Of a stretch of 64,000 nt of DNA, positions 42,774-52,799 are shown piece by piece. The DNA lies in NCBI GenBank assembly GCA_016859345.1, contig CM029112.1:16375225-16439224 (forward strand), in the 5' to 3' direction. Position numbers and translations under genes: made by a program. The notes under the pieces were generated by a model. The model had not been told where the DNA came from, ran no database searches, and worked only from the letters and a program-made list of their open reading frames with translations. The number at the start of each line of letters is the position of its first letter. Position 1 is the stretch's first letter. The DNA is from Istiophorus platypterus (taxonomy: Eukaryota; Chordata; Actinopteri; Istiophoriformes; Istiophoridae).

Positions 42774-44405
42774 ATGGACCAAAAAAAGAAACAAGGTAAG
42801 GTTTCTAATTTGACCTGGAGAATCTTTTTCTTTCAGCACTGTACCTCTCTAGGTCTAACTAGCTTTCCCTGCTAGTTATTCAGATTTTGTGTAAAGCTTC
42901 AATAAATTTTCATGCAACTTGTTGAGTTAATGCAGCACAATTTAAAAAAATTTCTTATATCCAGTAAACTAGAATGAGGAATGCAGTTCTAATATAGTTG
43001 ATAAAAATACAAAGGGAAAAGGATGATTTTAAGATTACAGTACTGTTTCATGGGCAAAGGTGTGTCAAAATACCAAAACACATTGCTCTTACTGTCAGTG
43101 TCTCTAATCAGTTGATTAAAAATAACTAACCAAGCATCTGAACTTTGACCAAAATATTATCCTTAATTTTCACATGTATATGTTCTGCAGTAAACCAAAC
43201 TTAACCCCAAACCAACTTAACTGAACCTAATAATAGATGTGGCAGCATTTCTGTGGTAATTTGGTACCAATACAAAAAAAAAGAAAGTAAAATACAAGTC
43301 AAATACTCATATTACACTGTGGTTTCACAACAGGTTTGGTTTTCATAGGATATACACAAAATAAAGTTGTGGGTTGTGAGATTAGATTAGATAAGATTAG
43401 ATTAGATTAGACGAGATTAGATTAGGTTAGATTAGATTAGATTAGATTAGGTTAGATTAGATTAGATTAGATTAGGTTAGATTAGATTAGATTAGATTCA
43501 ATTCTATTGTTATTGCATAAATTCATTGTACAAATTTTGAGACAACAAAATGCAGTTTAGCATCTAACCAGAAGTGTAAAAAGCAGTAAAATGCAGAGAA
43601 ATTTGCATATGTATAGTGATATATTAATAACAGTAAGGGGTATATATGAATACTCTAAGATATATATAATATGAACAGAGTCAAATGAATACACAGAGAT
43701 ATAACAGTTGTAGTGCAGTTACACTCTGTTGGGGAGTGTTTCAATGAGTCCTGTCCTTAGACTTAGGTAGATTTCACTGTAAGAATAAGTTCTCCTTAGC
43801 ACCTTAAGTCCCAGCTTAACACAACCTGTACAACTGTGTTAGCATTGGACCGGAGCATTAGCCATTAACTACATGTATCTTTCTATTTTTTAGGCATTTT
43901 GGCCAATGGAGTGTATTGCTGTCCCAGTGCAGTACATACAGCTGTAACACACATCCAGGGCCTCAGAGACGCTCTATTCTCCGCAGTTAGCGAGATAAAG
44001 TCTCTGAAAGCTGAAAACAATGCTCTAAAAGAGCAAGTCTACCAGCTGGAAGCTGGATGGAGGCAGAAGGAGAGCCACCTCCAAGAGGAGCTCAAACAAA
44101 AAGATGAGCTCCTCAAAAGAGTCTGGAGGAAAAGACCGGCTCGTACTAGAGCCTATATAGACTGTCTGGACCTGCTCACTGGAAAAGAGAAGGAGGTGAA
44201 CATGGTGAAAAAGGAACTGGAGGAGAAAAGGTTTCAAAAAGAAATGGAGGAGAGCAAGGTTCAGAAGGAACCGGAAGACAAAGACGTTCAAAAACAACAG
44301 GAGGAAATCAAGACAGAAAAGGAACCGGAGATGAACAAGGTTCAAAGAAAAAAAGGAAAAGAACATGGTTCAAAAAGAACAGAAGCTGAGAAACAAAGAC
44401 AATGA
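42774..44405 (+). CDS. Unrecognised coiled-coil protein nested in an mrtfa intron
   Basis: Two exons on the strand opposite to mrtfa. Exon 1 (42774-42795) is ATG plus seven codons (MDQKKKQ, then a split codon), ending in a good GTAAGG donor. Exon 2 starts at 43894 after a strong acceptor (TTTCTATTTTTTAG), and the phases match, giving …KKKQGILANGVYCCPSAV. The protein then has a clear heptad coiled coil (EIKSLKAENNALKEQVYQLE) and a Lys/Glu-rich imperfect repeat built on VQKE-type units. The frame closes at 44405 after about 178 residues. I know no family for it; it could be a lineage-specific gene. Its frame may really continue to 44643 through a one-base shift (separate entry). The transcript is not proven. 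Confidence 0.5.
43376..43790 (-). mobile_element. Retroelement 3' end with a pentamer tail
   Basis: A run of ATTAG units (43382-43497) abuts a block (TTCTATTGTTATTGCATAAA … ATGCAGTTTAGCATCTAACC) that recurs widely in fish genomes as the 3' end of a non-LTR element. The tandem tail at one side suggests retrotransposition with the 3' end pointing left. It lies in the single intron of the nested coiled-coil gene. Confidence 0.5.
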
Positions 44406-44643
44406 GGAGGTGGAGGAGGAGGCAAAGAGCAGTGAACATAAACAAATCAGACGAACCAGAAAAAGAGAAAATGCAAAAGAAGAAGAGGGGGATGAAAAAG
44501 AAGAACAGGGATTAGCTAAAGCAGAGCATCCCTCCCCCTTTCTCCCCCACCCTTTCCCCTTTCCCCACTCCCCCAAAAATCCCTTCATTCCCCACCCCCA
44601 CCCATCCCTACCTGTGTATGTGTTACATATTGTAAATGTGTAA
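44345..44643 (+). pseudogene. Continuation of the nested coiled-coil frame after an apparent one-base shift
   Basis: After the A-run at about 44347-44354 the next frame over carries on the same Lys/Glu/Gln-rich composition and even the same repeat unit (NMVQKEQKLRNKDNEEVEEE), then a Pro/His/Phe tail, ending at 44643. Losing one A from the run would join the two frames. This may be a real disabling indel, a polymorphism, or an assembly error in a homopolymer. Confidence 0.4.
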
Positions 44644-45417
44644 AACTGTTCAATACAGTTCAGTTGAATTGAATTACCTTTGCCTGTGTTTGCTTTTCTG
44701 AATATAGATACATGATTTATGGCTCTTATCAAGTACTATAGTATTACATATAGTATATAGTACAACATTTTTGGGAGAAAGAGAACAGACATGATAATGA
44801 TATTTATATATCATAAATATATTTATAATGATAAATGCTATATGTGACTTGTTTTAGCCTTCAAGTAGGCAACAGTTAACATTAACATATCATTGTGAAT
44901 CTTAGAAGTATGGAAAAAAACGTCATAGATCTCTCAGGGAATTTTTCTGTGTAATTTTTTTGTTACTCATTTTGTAGATCAAATTAGTCTTAATGTCCTA
45001 AGAGAGAACTGGGTCAACATGGTTTACTCTGACAGCAGAGAGGGTCAGAAATAAAGTAATGTTTGAATGATCTTACTGAAACAGCTCTTTCCCAAACGGT
45101 AACACCCTGAATAAAATGTGCTCACTGCTCTAGAAAATCGTCCACCTCTGGCCATCCACTGTCCTGAAAACAATATACCATAAAATAATAGAACGCTGTC
45201 CGTATACTTTTGTGTACTTTTAGTTAGGGGCTTTTTTGTGGTGTGGACTATATGTCCTTTAATTCTAAATAAGAGAATTGCCTTATAATGTGGCGCTACT
45301 CAAAGGCCGACAATTACTCTGTATAAGATAGCTCAAAATATAATAAGTTGATTACTGTGAATTTCCTTAAACACTCAAGGATGAAGCCTATGTTTTGTTA
45401 CTGTATTAACTTTCCAG

Positions 45418-45505
45418 ACCAAAACATGAGGATAACTGTCCTCCAAAGAAGATGGAAGAGGAAGGAGCAGACTGTGTGAAAGAACATGAAAGGCCTGTTT
45501 GTTAG
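45418..45505 (+). CDS. Possible further 3' exon of the nested gene
   Basis: After a good acceptor (TAACTTTCCAG) an open frame reads PKHEDNCPPKKMEEEGADC and then VKEHERPVC before TAG at 45503-45505. The Lys/Glu-rich style matches the nested gene. It needs an upstream exon with two bases left over, and I found no convincing donor in that phase, so the link is weak. Confidence 0.25.
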
Positions 45506-46019
45506 AACATACTAAAGTATCTTCGAATAGAAGTTACTTTTAATTTAGCTAACTTGTTAGATAAGGAGTCACAAACAAAGACACACACAATTGCATCTTT
45601 TGTCATAAACATCACATCACACAGTAAAATATGATACAACAGCATTTGCACTGAAGGAGAAACTTTTCATGCGGTTGCTGTGGAGAAAAGACACTGTAAG
45701 AATAACTCTCACTACTGTATAGATAAAACTATACACAGGAGTAGCAGCATGTCTCCTTTTTGCCAAACTTCACATGGCTCCCATCCTATATCACCACAAG
45801 TGACAGTTTTGGGATCATATTATGCAAACCCCAAAAGCAACGAATAGCTCTGTTTTGCACTTCATTATTTTGTTTGTCTATAACCACAGAACCCTGCAGC
45901 ACAATCCAAAATGGGACAGACAAGGGATTTAAACAGTTACATGTACATATTGTAACCACGAGCAGAGTCTGACTGGTTCCTCCTCCTGTTTCAAAAGTAA
46001 GATGATCATCTATGGTAAA

Positions 46020-46660
46020 ACTTGAATATTTATAACAATATTTATGACAAAAGAACTGAACCAATAACAAACACAATAGGTTAGATATCCCCTTTTCTCT
46101 ATATGACATGATCTGAGTTTTAACTTTATTTATCTTTGTTGCTATTCACTACACCAGCAATGCACAATATTTACTGAGGATCCTGTTCAGTCTCTGCCAG
46201 AAGATCCACATTATCTGCATAATGAAAAGTACCAACTTTAAAATCAGAAGGTCTGACCCCAGCAACTGCTGCTTCACTTCAAACGACCTGTTTCAGTCAT
46301 TAACTTGCACACATGCAACTGAGACCCAACAGAGAGCTTTCACAGCTTAATAATGTTTCCCACCAATGCCAATTTTCTGTAGTTTGAAGCGAAGGAGATC
46401 ATAATTTATACTCTCAAAAGCTTCCTGAAAATCTGTAAAGCAACAAAAATTCCAGCACAAATGATTGATTCAAGATATTGTAAAGAAATTTCTCAATAAA
46501 CCTTGAAACAAACCACATAATTTATAAACATTTAACCGTGACTTGAGGTGAGCACAGAGAGATTTTCCCCCTTCAGCAGATAAATCTGTAAACAGTCCTT
46601 AAGTGTCAAAATCTTCACATTTATCATTCTGCGTTCCTCTGGTGGTTCTCCAAAACTGTC
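46020..46660 (-). mobile_element. LINE fragment, copy 2
   Basis: Same element and orientation as 41345-41835, with an extra upstream stretch whose minus strand reads CFTDFQEAFESINYDLLRFK, the FxDFxxAFDxxNHxxL motif of LINE reverse transcriptase, followed after shifts by YADN…LLAETEQ. Inactive. Confidence 0.75.
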
Positions 46661-47829
46661 CATAAAAAAATTAACTTTTTGCACATGTATAGTGCAAGGC
46701 TCATAAATACAAGGACGGCAAAAAGTTACTTTTCCAATTTTCTAATCTGAGGTCAAGGATAAGACTTGAAATGGGACAGTGTGCCTCAGCCTCTGCCCAT
46801 GTGGGCTACAACATGGAGCGGCTAATGATCCAAATTAGAAATAGTCTCCCACTTTAAGCGACAGTATCATTAACAAAAGCTGCTGCTGTTACTTTTGGTT
46901 CACCAAAGCAGGTCTATGACACATTTCAGGACCTTACTCGAGGTAATCTAAATGTAGAACAGCCACGAGTCTGACTTCAAAGCAGATGACCACACTGACA
47001 GACAGGGACTCTTCACAGAGAATTTAACAGTCATACTTTAGGCTACATCTACTGTATGGGACATTATGCAGGTGAACTGGAAGGGTGACATTGGCTTAAT
47101 TTGGGTCCAGAATATCTCTGCATGTCTGTGTTAAAATTGAGTTCTGTATTAATTGCTGGTTATTCAAACATCTGTCACTATGTCAACTCAAAAAGGAAAT
47201 TTGGAGGTTTGTCAGTAGCAAAGCAAATACTTACTAACTAGAAAGCAACAACCTTGTGCGTTTACTGCATCTGCTATGAAATCAGTTGACTAAACAGCAA
47301 ATTCCTCATGAGGCTAGTTAAAGGTCATGATTACATACCTGGTCTTTTGAACTTTTGAACAAACTCCAAGGGATATCCACATCATTGGATCTTTTCAAAC
47401 TTAAATAAAGGGAAAGACTGCATTAGAATCAGGCATGTATACAGACACAGGTCATATACAATGGTCAGTTCAGAGTCATCCTCCTGCCATGTTTTTGAAT
47501 GACAACAAAAGTATTTGTATTAACGGAGTTGTTGAGCGTTACTACAACCAGCAGTGTGTGCATAGTATTTAAGGACAGCTGGATGTGGAGGATAAATCAG
47601 CCCAGCTGTGCAGAGAGTGTGAGAGTGACTAAAGCTACAGCCAGAGTTTGGAACTGACAACCGTATTTGCAAAAGAAAGATACCTATTCTTCTTCTTCTT
47701 CTGTTTTTTGTTTAAAAAACATCAGTGATGGTAAAAAAATATATATATATCATTCAAGAGAAAAATCAAATTAAAAAAAAACAAAAACAACAACATGTTA
47801 CTGCAGCTGCAGATTTGCTGAGAAGCCAT

Positions 47830-48070
47830 TGAGAAGCAACGAGGAGCTGTCAGGACGGACAGGCTCCGTACGGAAGACCGTGGCGCTGCGGTGCTCCGGG
47901 ATCCGCGACTTGCGGCGCAGGCTGCCGGACGGAGGCTCCGCTGTAAACACGTACCTTGGTCCTGCCTTGGCTCCTGTCTGGTGCCCGGTGGACTGTTCAT
48001 TTCCAAGGAATTCAACCAAAAGACGAGCAAGCGGCGCGCATTGTGACCTACACCGGGGTGAGGAAAAACC
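47830..48070 (-). promoter_or_regulatory. Candidate mrtfa promoter / 5' untranslated exon (CpG block)
   Basis: The sharpest CpG-rich block left of the ccdc97 start, with many CG dinucleotides (TCCGTACGG, CCGCGACTTGCGGCGC) in otherwise AT-rich DNA. On the minus strand an exon could end at GGACCAAG|GTACGTG (exon base 47954) and splice 10.4 kb to the acceptor at 37510. This is the best candidate 5' end of the long mrtfa transcript, but both the transcript and its start site are inferred. Confidence 0.45.
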
Positions 48071-49239
48071 TTTTTAAAACTTCAAAAGTACACACACATA
48101 TTATTTATATATACATATATATATATTATTTATTTATTTTTACAGTTGACCATATCACCGGGAAAGTTACAGAAAAAAAAGACGCACAATTGTTTTGAAA
48201 GGAATTTCGCTCCACCTGTTTATTGCGTGTCTCTGTGCACAAAGCAGCATCTTAAAATACTGCCTCTGTTGACACTAATAACCCGAGCAGGCGGCGGAGT
48301 GGATACACAGACATGATGTATTAGTCCATTTTATTACTGTGGGGGTGTCGCCCCTCCCCGCCGCCTGCTGCTCTTGTCCTGACTGTGAAAAGTTCATAGG
48401 ACTCTCGTCTGTCCTGATGAGACCATGTACTTTTAATGACGTCTATGGGTCACTTGAATAATATTCAGCAACGTTTGGTTGCACTGACACAGTGAGAGGA
48501 CATGGATTCCGAGGAGTGATAGAGTAAAGATAAATGGACAGTTCTTAGCTTTTACAGATGCATCTTACAGTACTTGACCTCCTCACAGTATCTCAAGAAC
48601 TATAGTAACTAGTGTGTAATTAAATAGTGCCTCTCTGGGTCAAGCGTGCTTCACAATATGAGACAAAATAGACAAAACATACTTAGAGTAATAAATACAA
48701 ATACATCATTTATAAATGTGTTAACTTTCAGAAGGACGCACCGTGAAAATCCTCTCCCTGCAAGATCCAGACATTTTATTAAATGTTGCATGTCCATGGT
48801 CAGGTTAAACCGACAGGCAAAAAATTAGCTTCGGGGGCCCTAACCTACACCTAGTCGGTAATATTTGTCCGAAGCTGTCAAAGCTTTGTTTCCATCAGTA
48901 AAGTCTTAAACCTCATGAGTACCTCTAATATTTTTTGTTCTTTTGAGCCTTGCTTATCATCTTTTAAATATCTCTATAACATGTCAATCTGCTGCTTGAG
49001 AAAGTGACACTCTTGAAATAAGTTGTAAAATGAAATTATCAGATTTTGGGCAAAAACCAGCATTTTTCCCTCATATTTTACATACTAAAACAGACGCAGT
49101 GTGGGGTAAACTTATGCGTGATTAAGAACGGGTGGCAATATGATAAATCCCTGGCACAGAATAACAGGATAATGGCATCTTGTGTGTTTGGAAACTGATT
49201 TTCCACTGATCTTCACAATGAAGAACGTACCACCAGAGG

Positions 49240-49542
49240 ACGACAACGCCGGCGCTTGGGCTGCAGGGCGGAACCTCCCTCTCGGTCACGGGGAAGGGGG
49301 TTAATAATCACAACGGACCAATATGGCGGCAAAACATTTCCGTAAATAAGTGAAATGTAAACTTTAAAATCACCTGTGTACTTAAGTTTTAGTTCATTGC
49401 ATTTTCACGTGATAATGTATGTCATTGTTTGTGACGATATATTCAGTGCAGCGGCATTAAAGTCAAAATAATCTGACCACGGACGTAAACGTTAACCATC
49501 CTAACGTTAGTTACTTAAGCTAGCTGGTTAGCACTGCTGATT
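49240..49542 (+). promoter_or_regulatory. ccdc97 promoter region and 5' untranslated segment
   Basis: CpG-rich block (CGACAACGCCGGCGCTTGGG, CTCTCGGTCACGG) followed by AATATGGCGGC at 49320-49330, an exact match to the YY1 core-promoter element (AAnATGGCGGC) that typically lies just downstream of the start site in TATA-less genes. This would put transcription start near 49.3 kb, about 0.2 kb before the ATG. Confidence 0.5.
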
Positions 49543-52500
49543 ATGTGGGGCGAAATTGAACCTCCCGTTAAAACACGGACGAGTGCTGGGGAGAGTGAAG
49601 AAAATGGCAAAGTACCAGAAGAACCGGTGACACGGTCACAGAGGTGTTACTCTGGCAGCCCCGCGGAAACGAAGCAGCCGCCGCATGACGACCCGGCGAG
49701 AGAAGCAGCAGCGGCTCCGATTCTACTAGCGCATAATGCAAGCACACGCCGTCCACGCTCTGTTGTTGTGGGTAATACAGTCGCTGTCCCGTTATACTGA
49801 TTGTTGTTTTTTTTCCTGCTCATCACTCAGCATGTGGGCCAGGGCGAGTCCAGTTGCGTTAGCGCCACGATAGAAGCCGTGGCCCTGAGTGGGAGCCTGG
49901 TGAAGAGCCAGCAGGTCGGAGAGGCCGAACTGACCCTAGAGCAGCGCAGAGAAGAGCTGCTGCATCAGTACAGGAGCAGGCCATTGGTTTTCCTGGAGAG
50001 GTACCATGTATGTGTTTGAGTCTATATACGTTCAGATCAAACATGACCTCATGAAGTATTGGGAAATAGCTTATAGCCATTTTTTGGAGAAGTTTGGGGC
50101 CACAGGAGGATGTCAAGGTACATATCTTACTGATCGCCATGTAAAACCTTAGCACTCTGACACATCAGCCTGAAAATCGATACAGTAGCCATGATTCTAC
50201 AGTTTTTACATGAGAAGTTATTGAGCGGGAAATAGAGGTAAAATTAGGCAGAGACACTCAGAAAACAGCTACTGTGGAAAACAGCCCACCTTTGGATACT
50301 ATTAAGTATCACCAGTCAGTGGAGTAGGGGGCACCAGAAATGTTATTTATCCTGAAGTGTATGTTTACTATTCCTTATCTTTTATACCATGCATCAGCTT
50401 CTACTTCAGACACAGGCAGTTTAGAGACAAAAAAAAAAGACTAATTGTGGAGTAAAAAAATTCACAGTTGAGATGCTTACATATTTTAGGACAAGGCTTA
50501 ATCTTTACCCTCTAAAATGATTACTGGCATATTCAGGATTGTTAATGAAGAAGTATTTTTTTGATGCAATTAGCTGTGGCTTAATTTCCCAGTGGAGAGC
50601 AGCTGAAGTGATAGTCTCCGGATTCACTTTAACAAATTTATTCAATGATTTAAAATCTTTATGACCATTTTGTGTTCTTAAAATTCGATTATATAACTAA
50701 CAGTCATCCTGGTATCTATCAGTTACCACGCCATTTGGTACAGAAATATAGCTTAATACCAACAAAACCTGAATAAAAGATTTGTTATTGTGTTAAGAAC
50801 TATCTACTCTCTCCATTTCCAGGCCTTTCTGAACCCCCAGCACTTGTCAGCGTTCGCCCACGTGAAATCAGACCCAAGAGCCCAACACTACAGCAAAGTA
50901 ATACAGAGACGAGCTGCAGGATTCACCAACAGGACTAGGGTCCGAAATCAGCGTTATGCTGCCCTCAGAGTCCTGCAGAAAGGTAGTGGATCTGCTTGCC
51001 TCTAGTGGTATCTTACAGATAGTTTTGGTTTCTACGTGGTTAGGTTTTAGATATCCACTGGTGAAATATCTGCCGCTACCCAAACAATCTCTAAACGAAT
51101 CACTGCTAGTCTTATAGTATGCACTTTTTATCTGATAAGAAACAATAACTGTGAGTGAAACTGAAACCGTATGTCTTTTTCATCCCAACTTGTCATTCCT
51201 CTGTTCTTCTGCTCTACCTCCTCACCTAGAGGGTCAGTATTTCAGTGAAGAACAGATGCGAATAAGGGAACCACTGCTTTATCAACAGTATATTGGCCAA
51301 TACCTGACTGATGAGGAGGTGAGTTTTATTTCATAATTTACAGTTCAGTTTAGGTCCAGAATGGTTTTTCTTTAAATTTTCTTGGGTATCTTCTGTCTAA
51401 TTTTTTTCAATGCTTTAGGTGCTGGAGCGCTCCCAAGAGGCCATGTTGGAGAGTACACAGGGGGAACCAGGGGCAATAGCAGGAGGCACAGGAGGACTTG
51501 CCCACCTCCTCCTCAACTCCTACCAGGAGCGTCTAATCCAGAATCGTTTGCAAGAGGAGCAGGAAAGAGAGGAGGGTGCACAGGAGGAGGACGAGGATGA
51601 CGATGACGATGGTGAGAGGGGGGGTTATGAGTGGCGCTTAAGTTTCTATCATTGCTCTCATCTCTTTGCTTCTTGTCAGAATTTGTCTCTCTCTGTGTTC
51701 AAACTGTAGATAACAGAATCCAGGAGAATGAATGGGAGCCTACCCCTGAGGGAAAGGCTCTGCTCAGGGAGGAGTTCATCAGTCAGATGCACCAGCGCTT
51801 CCTTGATGGCAAAGACAAAGATTTCAACTACAGGTCAGCCACACCTCCACTGACTGGGCATTTATACTTGGAAATGAAAGTGTAGCTGCTGGTTAAAGGC
51901 TACATCTACACTAAACAGACACCGGATGGTGTACCAGCAAACTGAGAGCTAATTTATTTGGATGAAACAATTGTCAATCAGGTTTCCCAGACTACCAGTG
52001 TGACTAAAACATCTAGAAAATCCTAATCAGGGCATTTCTGGCTATGAAATAAGAAAGAATTGGATCATTTTTCCATATTTTATGAAAAATACAGCAGAAA
52101 AGTATTTGACATAAGTTTTTGAAAATGTTAGTGCTGTGACATTAAACATAGTTTTGTTGTTGAATTAAAAGGTATTAAGAGCTGTCTCAGAAAGTTGCTA
52201 ATAATGATGAAATCTAGTTTTTAATGATACGAATGTATGTTAAGTCATGGCAATGGCAAATTCCAGATATTAACACAGTGCAGATGCAGGCCTCAACATC
52301 ACATACACCTGCAAGATTAAAAAAATCTAATTAGGTTATATGTTAAATTACTCCTAATACAAAGTATAGTAAAGATACATCAGAGTCACCAATAGTGAAC
52401 TGATAATAATTTTAGGTAACAGTCACTCCAGAAAAGAAAGTAATTAACCAAAGACCACAAAGTCTACATTAAAAATTAAGAGAAAGATCATATGCAATGG

Positions 52501-52684
52501 CTTTTAAAGTGTATTTGTTAGTGTTTGTATTTTTGTCTATTATAGTGAGGTGGATGAGAACCCAGACTATGACAACCTGGACATTGTCAGCAGGGATGCT
52601 GAGGACAAATACTTTGATGAAGATGATGATGAGGAGGACGATGTTGAGGAAAAGGATGACGAGGAAGATGATATGATGGAATAG
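49543..52684 (+). CDS. ccdc97: Coiled-coil domain-containing protein 97, complete
   Basis: Small acidic nuclear protein; CCDC97 has been linked to the SF3B (U2 snRNP) splicing complex. Seven coding exons: 49543-49767, 49831-50007, 50823-50982, 51230-51318, 51419-51611, 51710-51833, 52546-52684. All phases agree, giving 368 residues, close to the vertebrate length. Landmarks shared with the family: RPLVFLERYH, RVRNQRYAALRVLQK, EQMRIREPLLYQQYIGQYLT, LLLNSYQERLIQ, FISQMHQRFLDGKDKDFNYS, VDENPDYDNLDIVSRDAEDK and a terminal Asp/Glu run. The N-terminal 75 residues (exon 1) are poorly conserved. The first donor is GTGGGT (SVV|HVGQG); the neighbouring GGTAATA site would break phase. AATAAA at 52793-52798 is the likely polyadenylation signal. 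The gene diverges from mrtfa. Confidence 0.95.
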
Positions 52685-52792
52685 CAGCTGTAGTAGATTT
52701 AACTTCTCTGATTGAACTGTAAATACAAATGTACAAAAGAAGGAGTTGTATTCTATTTTTCAATGTTACACCTAAATGCAAATGCAGCTGGT

Positions 52793-52798
52793 AATAAA
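52793..52798 (+). terminator. Polyadenylation signal of ccdc97
   Basis: Canonical AATAAA about 110 bases after the ccdc97 stop codon, followed by a T-rich stretch at 52809-52824 that fits a downstream element. Confidence 0.65.
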
Positions 52799-52799
52799 T

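Larger units (their letters stand above)
37510..47829 (-). other. Presumed first intron of mrtfa
   Basis: Hosts the nested plus-strand gene and its repeats. Stretches 37.6-39.9, 40.0-41.3 and 46.7-47.8 kb show no supported feature; the 143-codon plus-strand frame at 40398 lacks coding character. Confidence 0.55.

Noticed and set aside
43382..43497. Regular array that could suggest a CRISPR-like or satellite structure
   Set aside because: Simple ATTAG pentamer repeat without spacers, at the end of a retroelement.
47829..48077. 82-codon plus-strand and 102-codon minus-strand frames in the CpG block
   Set aside because: Open by high GC alone; no domain, no phase-compatible exon partner. Treated as promoter/leader sequence.
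49768..49800. Read-through of ccdc97 exon 1 to its own stop (short 85-residue protein)
   Set aside because: The next exon continues the known family sequence in phase when the GTGGGT donor is used.
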